64,000 bases of DNA from Megalonaias nervosa (Eukaryota; Mollusca; Bivalvia; Unionida; Unionidae). Positions 21,901 to 60,511 of this stretch are shown here, one piece after another (positions within the stretch are counted from its first letter, which is position 1; each line of letters starts with the position of its first letter). Below the pieces are notes generated by a model. The model was not told the origin of the DNA. It worked only from the letters and a program-made list of their open reading frames with translations, and did not search any database. The DNA lies in assembly GCA_016617855.1 (NCBI GenBank), contig JAECUM010004328.1:1-64000 (forward strand), given 5' to 3'. The position numbers were made by a program, and so were the translations under genes.

Positions 21901-24900
21901 ACATTTGTGAATATAAACATAATTCTTTCCTAATTGTTGTGTATCTGAGAATGCGATTCTATGCTCTGTTTCCACTTCTAAAAATAAAACTTCCTAATTC
22001 TGTATTTTGACTTAACTGATTTATTTTCTGTTAAGAACAGATTAAAATTTATAATGCTGTATTAGAATAATCTCAGACACCTAAAATAAATTTGCACATG
22101 GCTTTCATGCAACACAATCTCACCTGCAGGCTAATTTGTGATACAAGGTAGATGACTTTCAGGGACTTATAAATAGAATCTTCACGTGTTGAAAATGATG
22201 CCGACATTATCCCAACTGGATAGTCGTTTACCCATACAGGATTCAAAATGCAAAGTAGAAAATTTGCTACCAGTTTTACAGTTTTGCAACCTGGTAAAAA
22301 ACAAAAAAAAATTACAAAACCCATCAGCAAAGAAGCTTGAAAAAGAAAGAAATTCTTTCCAACACCTTTCTCCTGATTAACGATAGGTAAAGTATCACCA
22401 ATGTTTACAGAAAAATTTCTATAATTTCTGGCAAGTGCCTTTACCACAAAAATAATAATGAATATGAGCAGGTATTAATTAGATATGAAAATAGTATTGT
22501 TTGAAAAAGCATCTATAAGATATGATCAGTTAAATGTGTCTGCAATTCTGTCTTGTTTCCACTCAAAGGTAATACATGCAGCAGACAATGTGCTCTGTAC
22601 AATGAGTGATGACAATATAATGAATATCATAAAGTTTTTACATTGGCAGAACCTGAATAATATGTTAGATAAAAACTTTTTCAATGCCGTAAGCCATTCT
22701 GTACTGGATGATAAAGCTGGTAGCTACTGGCTACTTCATTCTTAATTCTAATCTCCAAACTTTTAGAGACTACCACCTACTTCATGCTTAATTCTAACCC
22801 TGCTATATATTTCCTATGCTTCCAAAGAAAGATCAAAAGCAAGCTTTGATATTCTAAAAAGAGAGATAATTTTCAAGGCAAAATGTACCTAAACATGAAT
22901 AAACTTAAAATTCTGTTTTTCTTTATTTTGTCAAAACTTTAAAAATCAGCCTGGCCTTTCTTCTTAAAGAAAAGTTAATAAAAAAATGCATGCCTGTTAT
23001 TCATGCCAATTAATTATGTCTATATCCCTTACCAAAGTGGTATACAATTTGGATAATACACTTACATACAATGATAAATAAATAAATAAATGAATAAGAA
23101 TATATCAATGTACATCAAAGGGTAACATTTTCCAGATAAGACTTGAACATTAATGGAAATCATTCACCTCTCTTCAAAAATAAGAAATCAGCATGTCAGT
23201 AACTTGTTATGAAGAATCATTATATTCTATTTGCCTGTATATTTTTTGCATTCAAATGAGACCCAGACCCATCACTACAAAAATAAGGGCTTTTCTTTGA
23301 CCCTGTTAAAAGAATATCTCAGAAATGTTGAAAATCTACTTAGGTCCTTTGTAAAAACTGCCTTATTGATAATGGTGGGCCACTTGGTAAGACTCAATTC
23401 TAAAATCCAAAGAAATACCATGATAATGCATCAGCAGATCAGAGTCTGTGCTGTTCATTCCATGTACAAATTAAGGATGATTGCCTGAAAATAGTGGAAC
23501 ATATTTATATTTTTATCCATCGAGGGGTCAAAGCAATCTAAATCATTTTTAGGTTGGTGTGTGATTTCTTGTGCTACTCAAAGCTTTGTGTCTATCCCCA
23601 AGTAAGGTTCATTTATAGATTAAGGTTTGAAAAGAATGTACCCCGTTTCTAATTACCTAAAATACAATACATAAACCAGTATTCAAAAACTGATGAAATT
23701 TATACAGGTTGCAGATCAAATGGGTATTCAGTACAACACAATTATTCAGACAACATCAGTTTTCCAGTCCATTCTGCCAATTTATGAAGCAACATAAATT
23801 TATTACTGATTTTCCATAGTCTTGTATAGTTGTCATTAACTTTGCATTTTCTTTCACAGGTCTGTTATTGGAATTATTAAAACAGTATAAGCATTTATCT
23901 TGTCTATTATTAAATAACAGAAGTTATTGTCATGCCTTTTTATATCCACTTTCTCCCAGACTATATAGAGTTACAATACACCAAGGTCAATAGTGATGTC
24001 CTATGAATGACATCATAATGTAATCATCACATTATTTCAAGCTGTGTGGGAAACATTGATTTGATTTTCCAAAAGTAGACTTCTCTGAAATACACAGCAC
24101 TGATCCTGATCTACATGTCCATTATACAATGGTAAATATATGTGTTATTTCTGTACTTTGATGCATATTATGCAATGCTAAAGACAGTTGTACTTGAAAA
24201 TGCATGCTATTTTTAAAAGTACCCTGTAACACAAACATTCCATTTCAAATAACATGGTATGACCGACTTCCAAAATGTGTCCCTATTGTTCTGTATGTAG
24301 GTACCCTTTGCTGCACTTTTCATGTAGAGGAAATTCGCAAAGAATACAAGATTAACTGTACAAGTCTAAGAAGAAAATTTTATCATACAATACTGATTCC
24401 TGCCTTTAGTTCATTTTGTGTGAACTCTGCAAAGTATATAGCATGCTAGTACTTATAAACCTTTCACCGCAAAAGGGTATTTAATACTATAGTTCATTCC
24501 ACACAATATAACAAATGATATCCTCATTATGTAACTCTGTGAATTTTCAGGTTAGCATCATTAAATGTAGCTAAAACCATATAATTCATTTCATGCACGA
24601 AGTATTACAACACCGTTTGAAATCAACATAGAACATAGTACATTTGATTAAATATATGCCAAAACAGGGTGGTCAATTTATATAAAATTTTTCAATGCCA
24701 CCTTGACCAGACAAGTCATTTGTTTATTAAGGAATGAGCAGTTTCCTATTCGGTCATAATGTAGTTGCCTCCCTCTGATTTCTTTGCAGTATCAAATATG
24801 GACTCTTCCAGCACAAAAACATGGTGGACTACAATTGCACAGAACAGTTTTTTTTCAGCAGGTATCAAATGAATGGTGTTGCACTGGATGTCAATATGAA

Positions 24901-26465
24901 TTATGTTTAAATCATTCGTGCATAAAACGAATTCAGTACTCTTAGCAACATTCTGAGATGCTGCCATGAAAATTCAATGAGAAACAGATGTGGATATTGT
25001 TCATGATGCTGTGTGGAACAAACTATAGTACAATTTCAGATGATGGTGAGTTCCGATTACCACAATGGGTTATACATCTGACAATTAGAAGATCATGTGC
25101 AATTTATGAGCAACAATTTTTTAGTGTATGCAGTGACAAAACATATAAGACCAACAAGACAGTATTCTCAATCCTGCTAAGCAGCACACAATCTTACGTT
25201 CGTGACTATTTTTGACAGTGAAAATATTTGTACTTTTCTTGTTGCTGTTTACTTTACTAAAACTACCACTCGACAAGTAACACTGACAGCAATTTATCCC
25301 TTTTGTGCAGTCTTTGTTTATTTTTCAAGGGAAATCTATATACTGCACGTAAGACAAATTTATTTTTTCCCTCATTTTCTTTTCATAGATCTTTTCAGAA
25401 AAGTGCAGGTCATTACATAATATAAAAACAAACTGTAATTGTAATGATAGAGTAGCAGTGCAGTAGGCTTGTCAACAATGACAACATTACAAGTTATAAA
25501 ATGCTGGTGAATTATTCAGACTGGACAGATCTACAGAAGCAACAATGTTTTAAACTGGTTTTGCAATGATCAAGTTACATTTCTAAAGAGTAATGTCCCT
25601 TTGAAATTAGTTTTTCCATTATTAAGTGTAGGAAATATTTCAACATCTTGTGGATACCACTATTGTTTGTTGATAAATCATCACTTCCTGCACCATAGGA
25701 TTAGCATTATCACTGCTTTAAAGGTGGATTTGGATCTATTTTAATTCTATAACAAGAAGCCAGGATACTTGTATAGATATTTAGGGCTGTTCCATTAAAA
25801 AGTACATGGGACCCAGGGAATGCACTTTTAAAGTGGGTTACTCACCCATTGATGCTATTTAAATTTCTTATCATTTAATACGCAGTTTGGGAAATCAAAG
25901 AACCCTGGCATACATTTTTTAAAAACTGCCTTCCCTGGGAACCATGTATGTTTAAATGGAACAGCCCTTAGAAGAATCATATTATAAATGCAGGAATTAC
26001 TGATATTTCAACACAATGAATCAACACTTCGATTTTGTTCACTATTTATAACTGATCATGACTAGACATGTCTAATTTCAGTGTTGTATAAATTAAGTAT
26101 AACAGTATATACATTTCTGCATGTCAAAGTCATATACAATATAATTTATATTTACACACAAAAATTTTAAACAATTGCTTTACTGTTCCTTCTTTTACGA
26201 TAACTGAGGAGGGGAAAAGAAAAATTTCAAAGGGGAATAGCCTTAAGAGATTATGGCACAAAATCCTCAAATGATGGTACACTATAAGAAAGCCAAGGAC
26301 ACAACATCAAATACACACACAAAAATGGAAGCAGTCTATGCGATGGAATGCCATTGGATGGATAATGTATCATCTGGACTTTCAATGTGGAGTGTTCAGT
26401 CCCACGGATGCATACAGTATCATGTCATCAGTATCTTCTGTCTGTGATGAAAAATGGGACTTTGT
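18990..26465 (-). other. Candidate long 3' UTR exon of the kinesin-1 gene
   Basis: This stretch of about 7.5 kb has no tandem array, no SINE and no LTR copy, in sharp contrast to both sides; only one 184-bp MITE interrupts it. On the minus strand it opens with a very strong acceptor (a T-rich tract ending gctttttcag, exon starting at 26465). It contains several AATAAA signals, notably caataaag at about 19008-19015 and aataaatg near 20830. No open frame is recognisable. Together with the donor at 33064 this fits a 3' UTR exon, but no transcript evidence is available. Confidence 0.35.
25784..25967. mobile_element. PIF/Harbinger-type MITE, 184 bp
   Basis: The termini are inverted repeats: the left end starts GGGCTGTTCCATT and the right end is its exact complement for 13 bases, with imperfect pairing continuing to about 45 bases (tacatgg..cccaggga). 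It is flanked on both sides by TTA (25781-25783 and 25968-25970). Termini starting GG plus a 3-bp TWA duplication are the known signature of PIF/Harbinger (Tourist-like) elements. Confidence 0.82.
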
Positions 26466-27010
26466 CTGAAAAAGCAAACAAAAATACTCATTTATTACCA
26501 ACAACAGTGACGTACACATCCCAATCTCAAACAACTTATTGCCATATTCAAATGTATTCATGTTTGACTAAAATTCACCTCATTCTTCATAAAGTGACCA
26601 TCTGTATACAGATAGTCATCTAAATATCTCCCCTTCATGCCAGTAACTGGCAATTAATGATGTAATCCAAATGTGCTGTTAAAAGTTACCTAACCAACCA
26701 ACATCATTCAAGTAAAATTATAAAACAAAATCATAACTTTATAACAATGAATCAGGGTAACAGTGCATGTTAAATATGTTTCATGACAACATCGTCCTTC
26801 TTTAAAGGAAAACTGATCTTTTTTTAATCATTATAAGGCTGTTGTTTTCTTTTTCATTCCTAAACATATTTACAAGAGAGAGTTTACAATCCTGCAAAAG
26901 GATTCTTTTTTGCAAGTTTTGATCAAAGAGTGGGGTGTGCATATTAGAGCATATGCTAGCATTATGTTGAAAAAGGTACATAATATTGTTCATCACCATG
27001 TGATACTACC

Positions 27011-27395
27011 TGCCTTTTCCAACCCATCATACTAGTCTGAAATCATTCTCATGACTGTCTGCATGAAGCTACTTCAATGCCTTTTCCAATCCATCATACT
27101 AGTCTGAAATCATTCTCATGACTGTCTGCATGAAGCTACTTCAATGCCTTTTCCAATCCATCATACTAGTCTGAAATCATTCTCATGACTGTCTGCATGA
27201 AGCTACTTCAATGCCTTTTCCAATCCATCATACTAGTCTGAAATCATTCTCATGACTGTCTGCATGAAGCTACTTCAATGCCTTTTCCAATCCATCATAC
27301 TAGTCTGAAATCATTCTCATGACTGTCTGCATGAAGCTACTTCAATGCCTTTTCCAATCCATCATACTAGTCTGAAATCATTCTCATGTTAAACT
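27011..27395. repeat. Highly uniform tandem array, 67-bp unit x almost 6
   Basis: The unit is tgccttttccaatccatcat followed by actagtctgaaatcattctcatgactg and tctgcatgaagctacttcaa. Copies are identical apart from one base in the first, then it decays at 27389. There are no distinct spacers, so it is a minisatellite. Confidence 0.95.
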
Positions 27396-27755
27396 GTCCA
27401 TGTGATGCTACTTCAGTGTCTTTTACAGATCCATGATATTAAGCAAGAGATCATTCTCATGTTCATATACACTGCAATGTGTCTCCACCAGCCACCAACA
27501 AGATGGAACATATCTGACTGCTTCAGGAAGGCGATTGTTAAAGGAAGGTAACTTATAACAGGTAAATAAGAGTTGGAAACAAGACAATTACATGATGTTT
27601 GAGGTAACTGTTTGAAGGAGGCGACTGTTATATACTTGTCAACTCAACTGAAAAGACCTAAATAAGACACTGAATATTTTAAATGTCTCTTATACATGCA
27701 CAGATGAAAAGATATATTAGCCCCAAACTTACTTAATAAAATTAATGAATAAATC

Positions 27756-27799
<44 letters not shown>

Positions 27800-28430
27800 T
27801 TATACCACATACATAAAAAAAACCCCATGGCTTTTATAGTATTGGTATAAAGCAATTTGATATACCAATACTACTGGTATAAAAAATTGTGATCTGCCCA
27901 TGGTGCAATAATACGCATATATAAACATTCTCACAAACCTGTGCAGTTGATTGTAGATCAATGATTAATTTCCACACATTAATCATTAGTGCATATGAAA
28001 ATAGCTATAAAAAGTGTTAATAATCCCCATTTTCTAAATGAATATAGTATGCATTTTCTTTGCAAACCTTTCTGCTTTCTGTTCCCCCCTCCCCTCTCAT
28101 GCATAACGGGCAAAACTACAGAGAAAGGTGGAGTGAGAGAGAAAAGGAATTTGGGCTGGATTAAAACCCTGAAGTAGAAAGTACACCAAGTAACCTACAA
28201 GAATATGGTCCGTCATAATGATATGTGTGCACTTTCCTTGGGATTTATCAACAGTGTTTATCAATGATACAAAGTGGCAAACCATGTTGACATTATATGG
28301 TAAATTTCTTGGTTACATGGTACACATACTGCGATGTATTTAACATTTTGTTATTGTTATTGTTTCTTAAACATATTATAATGTTCTAAAAATCGATTAT
28401 TTTTAATCAAATACGAAAATGTCCAAAGGC
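27396..28430. other. Repeat-poor stretch with one microsatellite
   Basis: A compound (TA)n(CA)n tract lies at about 27757-27797. Otherwise AT-rich unique sequence; no exon is recognised. Confidence 0.5.
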
Positions 28431-28431
28431 T

Positions 28432-28712
28432 GCTCTCTCTCTCTCTCTCTCTCTCTGGACCATTGTAGCAAGATAAGGGCTAAAATCTATGAAATGACGA
28501 GCGTAGAGGATTTTTGTTTGCGTCTCCCCACAATGTCTATGGACTTAGAATGATGGTAAAAGTTAAGTCAAACTGACCAAAGGATGAATGAGAGAGAGAA
28601 AGTTTAAGAGTCAAACCAACCAGAGAGAGAGAAAGAGTTTTAAAGTTAAACTGACCACAGAGAGAGAGAGAGAGAGAGAGAGTTTTAAAGTCAAACCAAT
28701 GAGAGAGAGAGT
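28432..28712. repeat. CT/GA microsatellites and a short GA-rich tandem repeat
   Basis: (CT)n at 28433-28455, then from 28590 repeated gagagagaaagttttaaagtcaaaccaac-type units with (GA)n at 28660-28682. Confidence 0.85.
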
Positions 28713-29190
28713 TTTATGGTCAGTGGTACTGTTACTAAAGCAGAATAATGACTTAGATCAACTGTAATATATATTAAAATATTTTAACGACCTCTTGCTG
28801 GTTCGTCATTTCGCTTAGTTTCTATTCCACATTAATTTCCATGTGCCGGTACATGAATGGCTAATCGTTCATGTGAATGGCGTAGCTAACTAAGCATTTG
28901 TAGTGCTCTACTTTCATCATTAAAACCATCTTTCATGTTTAAATCATAAGTGTGTATTATATTGATTTAATCAATGTCAAGAAAAATAGAAACTAAAAAA
29001 CGAAAACAATCAACTTATCAATATGTACAGGTGATTGTGAAAAGCCACAAAAAGCACAGAACTATATTTTGTAGCGGATACACTCGGGGATATGAGAAGT
29101 TCATTCACTCAGTTGATACACAGCTGCCTGTAGTAAATCTTAACTCTGTTCAAAGGGCAAATATATGTATTTGTATGTGATATAAATAAA

Positions 29191-29339
29191 ATATATGCAT
29201 AGTATGTATGCTGTATCAATGATATACCACGAGATATATAAATTTTTCATTAAAAGGAAACTCAACAAGCCTCGTATCCTTTTATTGAAAAATTTTATAC
29301 ATCTCATGGTATATCACTGATACAGCGTACATACCATAG

Positions 29340-29345
<6 letters not shown>
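29191..29345. repeat. Fold-back inverted repeat, ~68-bp arms
   Basis: The left arm (29191-29258, containing gtatcaatgatataccacga) is complementary to the right arm (29277-29345, containing catggtatatcactgatac), with an 18-base loop. It probably is a fold-back MITE; no target duplication is clear because a TA tract follows. Confidence 0.8.
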
Positions 29346-29398
<53 letters not shown>

Positions 29399-29413
29399 CA
29401 CACACACACACAC
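29343..29413. repeat. Compound (TA)n(GA)n(CA)n microsatellite
   Basis: Three successive dinucleotide tracts directly follow the fold-back repeat. Confidence 0.95.
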
Positions 29414-29423
29414 AAATACACAT

Positions 29424-30046
29424 GACTCTATGTCTTAAACTAAGTCAAAGAAAAGAGCTTAAACCAACAAGTTTTGTAAAATTCAACAAATAATTTATTT
29501 CCCTGGTATACAAAGTGAAAATGTAAACCATAACTTAAGGTATTGTCAATTAAATCACAAATAATCCTAGAATTTCTATGACAAGTCCTAATGATTAAAG
29601 TTCAGAATAAACTTTTTAGTGGTATTCCAAATCAAATCCAATACTAGAAGAGTTCAATTTTGCTGGTGATGGCCTGTGTCATAGTGATGTGCCAGCTGTC
29701 TTTTGTTGAACCACAATAATACAATCCAAGAATATATCCTTATTTGAAATTTCACTATAAATCCAAGTCTCTATGTCCAAGAATATTATTTCTATTTCCA
29801 GAGAAGAATCACTTGAATGAAATAATTAGAATAAATAAATTCCAGTCCAAATAAAATACTGGACACAACAATAATACAACTGATTCTGCTCAGATCTGAC
29901 AGCATGAATGAATAATTTCTAGATAAACATGATTTTATAGTCCTCTAGTTGAGCTCAGGTCACAAATAGCATTTTTTATTAAAAAAAAAATTATACCTAA
30001 TAGAAGATTACATACCATGGAAGGTTCTAAATGTTTACAAGATACA
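29424..30046 (-). mobile_element. LTR-like dispersed element, copy C (truncated)
   Basis: Minus-strand match to the 14758-15679 and 47012-47901 family, e.g. cagatctgagcagaatcagt and gggaaataaattatttgttg. The 5' third is missing, cut near the left end of the hAT-like element. Confidence 0.65.
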
Positions 30047-30227
30047 TGGTTCCCACACTTTTCTAAAGATAAATTTCCAGGTCATTTCCAGGGTTTTTCC
30101 AGGATGAAATAACTTTTTTCAAGGTTCAGACATGGCCATTACTGAATGGTATTAAAGAACATTTTAGATCATAAAACATGCATTTTCTGAATCTAAAGAT
30201 GTTTCTATTTCAAGACGTTCCAAAACA

Positions 30228-30480
30228 GTGGCCCCGAGTGGCCGAGTGGTCTAAAGCACTCACCATTACAGATCACTGCCATCTCACCTCTGTCTGCGTG
30301 GGTTCGAGTCTCGGGCTCGGCCAATGTGGTTATGTGAGAAAGCTTGCCGGTAGCTTCTCGTGGGTCAGTGGTTCTTTCCGGGTTCTCCCGGGTTCTTCCT
30401 CCACCATTAATACTGGCCGCCATGTATAGCCTATCTTGTGCTGAAAAATGGTGTTAAACCCTATAACAACAACAACAACA
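30228..30480 (+). mobile_element. tRNA-derived SINE, family B, copy 1, with 13-bp target duplication
   Basis: Box A TGGCCGAGTGG (30239-30249) and box B GGTTCGAGTCT (30301-30311) are clear, with a head that looks like a class II (Ser/Leu-like) tRNA. The tail is (AAC)n. The flanks are identical 13-mers, acgttccaaaaca at 30215-30227 and 30481-30493, proving retroposition. Confidence 0.93.
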
Positions 30481-31299
30481 ACGTTCCAAAACATCTAAGT
30501 CAGAAAAGATGATCATGTACAAAAGCATAAAATGTATCATACGAAACAAGTTTGGCTATATTCCTATAAATTGGCATGCAAAGTCATTTCTAATCTACGG
30601 AATAAACATTCAAACTTTACTTGCTGACCTGCATTATGTTGCTATGTGGAAACAACATAATGAACATAAATTAGTTTTGTTTCCTTTCACACTTTTAATT
30701 CTAAAGAATTCTAAAGCAATATATAATCATGTTATACAAAGTAAACTTTTCAAATCATAGTATGAAAAACCAATAAATGCAAAGTATTAGAATCTTATCT
30801 TGTAACGAAAAAAGTTTAACCCTCAATTAATCTGTATCAATAAAACCCAAACAAGATTTTTCAAACAGCCTAAACTCCTTAAAAGGATTTGGTTAAATAT
30901 CCATCATTTTAAAAATATTTACAAAAGGGTTGATTTAAATTTTGACAAAAGACGTTCAAAATTATGTATTGTTGTATAAACAAGAACTGAATTTTCTGTA
31001 AAATCATGTCTTCTTGTACTTCGATAAACCAGTCCTCAAACCTGTATCGACAGAGGGACTCATATCTTTGTTTAATCTATAATAAAGTGATGACAATTTC
31101 CCATTTCTCCTGCGTCCTATTTAAGATCAGAAACCAATGCTTCAAGCTACATGTCATTATGTAATAGTTTCACACAAAAGTTCAGCTCAGAGATTCGACA
31201 TTTTTGACAATAAAGTTGGCTTAAAACAAATAGCAGTCTGTTTTCTAATCCAGGTTTCCTCTGAATATTCCCATCCCATTTTCACATTTGGACATTTAG

Positions 31300-32050
31300 G
31301 TTGGGGTGTGGATCAGCTATTGCATGTCAAAATTTGGAATTTGCCGCCACCGTGTGGTAGTGGCATATGGTAGTCGCTTACCAGTGGGCCTAGTAAGACA
31401 GACTAGACGAAACTTCAGCATAGATGAAACCTGACCTGATACTCGCCATTTGCAGAACTAGTCACATGACTTCACAAATCTCAAACGACATCGGAAGTCC
31501 AACAGTCACGTGATATCAACTCCTTTTTAATGCTGTTGTACAAAAATTCAATTATATTAAATTAAAGTCAGATACCTTTTGTAACAACCAGAAGGAACAT
31601 ATAACTGTCAACATATTTATTTTGAGAACAACGACAAGAAACCTGTCGCTGTTGCAGCCAGTCTGATTCATCAAGCAGAAAGCACATGCCAACGTTGTAG
31701 TCACGTGATACAACAAAACCCTGGTAGTTGTTCTCTGAATAAATATAGAGAACTATGTGTTCTTTCGTTTCTTTCGGTTGTTTTTGTATTTTTATTACAA
31801 CTAGTATACGACTTTCAAATAATATTTTTTATTTTTTTCTATAACATTTGAAATGGGTTATTATTGATAACACGTAACTACTGGATTTATGATGTCATGA
31901 ACATGTAGGTTGTGAGATTCGTGTACTCGTGCGACTAGCAGTGCAAATTGGGAGTACCAGGTCAAATTTTGTCAACGCCGTAGATGTATCTTGTCTTTCA
32001 GCAGATTAAAGATATAACGATTTTAACACAAGCAATTTCTGAGAAAATAA
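31300..32050. other. Locally CpG-richer stretch with two GTCACGTGAT motifs
   Basis: In otherwise CpG-poor DNA this part has frequent CG dinucleotides and two identical GTCACGTGAT E-box-type motifs (31505-31514 and 31700-31709). No exon could be recognised. It might be a promoter or enhancer. Confidence 0.25.
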
Positions 32051-33066
32051 ATAATTTTCATATCGATTTCATGTGGGTATGACTCGATTTAACAACGTTT
32101 AAGTTTGCTAAGCCATTTGGTAAGCATGTTGGCCTCTTGTGATGCTTGACTGGTTTTCATACATTCCATGTAAGAAAAGATATGGATATCGAGCTGTCTG
32201 TGAAAAAAAGTCTACTAGACAAATCTAATCCAGTGAGCAATTGGATTGACTCGACAAATATCTTAATGGCAAGCACCTAAATGATCCATACTGCAACATT
32301 CGAATATTCTGGTCAGATCTCGATAAATTTAACTCATGACCAGTTCAGTTACAACTCAATTTCGTAATGGTTTCGAGTTTCAAGTGGTGGCAGAAAATTC
32401 CCAGGTTTTTCCTGACTTTCATCAATATTTGCAAAATTCAAGGACTTTTCACAGTCGGGAAAAAATTATGAATTCTCCAGACTTTTTTCCGATTTTCCTG
32501 GTAGAGTGGGAACCCTGAAGATAAAATCTTAGTTATACTCAGAAGGTCTGTTACTAAAGTTATAATATAAAATTTGGTAAACAACAGGCTGACATTGCAT
32601 TTCATTGGAAATTTCCTATGTTCTGGACTCAGATTGAGATAAATATATTGCTTACAAAACCACAATATAATTATCCATAACATATAATAAATTTATAAAA
32701 AGCCTAACAAATAATGCAAATTAAATATACAGAACACATAGCATATAAAACCTGCAATATATTCAGATTAGTTTCTCAAATCTTGTTGCACAACAGGACC
32801 TACTTTAAAAAAACTCTGTCTGAGTAACACATGCAACTCAAATTTGTTTCTCAGTAGACTTTTTAGACTACCATATTCATGGAGAGATCAAACTGTCTAA
32901 TGCAAAATCAGCCATCAACTCCTTCAATTAGATAACTGCTTACTTAGCGTAAAGTAGCAGTACCTTTCTTCATACCTCATGATGACCATTCCAGCCCTTT
33001 TGACTATCCTGAGTGTCACATGATCAACCCCACCCCACCCCACCCATTCCATGGGCTAGCTCACCT

Positions 33067-60511
<27,445 letters not shown>

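Larger units (their letters stand above)
30047..32516. mobile_element. Possible non-autonomous hAT-like element with distant ends
   Basis: The left end CATGGTTCCCAC (30054 region) and the right end GTGGGAACCCTG (32505-32516) are inverted with one mismatch. The sequence outside is aagata on both sides, immediately adjacent. Both sub-terminal regions carry related 'ttccagg..tttttccagga' motifs. CAGGGTTCCCAC termini are familiar from hAT-type MITEs. Whether the two ends belong to one 2.5-kb element is inference; a SINE and unrelated DNA lie between. Confidence 0.45.
26466..33064 (-). other. Candidate 3' UTR intron of the kinesin-1 gene
   Basis: On the minus strand it would run from the donor GTGAGC (33064-33059), immediately after TAA-AG, to the acceptor ending at 26466. 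It is full of repeats (67-bp array, microsatellites, fold-back, SINE, LTR-like copy, hAT-like ends), as expected of an intron and unlike the block to its left. Not proven. Confidence 0.35.

Noticed and set aside
22073..22447. 124-codon minus-strand ORF in the repeat-free block
   Set aside because: No family resemblance or conserved motif; it may be chance in a UTR. Would need proteomic or conservation support.
27011..27395. Regular repeats that might suggest a CRISPR array
   Set aside because: Units are contiguous with no unique spacers, and the context is eukaryotic.
30228..30330. tRNA-like sequence with intact A and B boxes
   Set aside because: Target duplications and an (AAC)n tail show it is a SINE head; the cloverleaf is not preserved.
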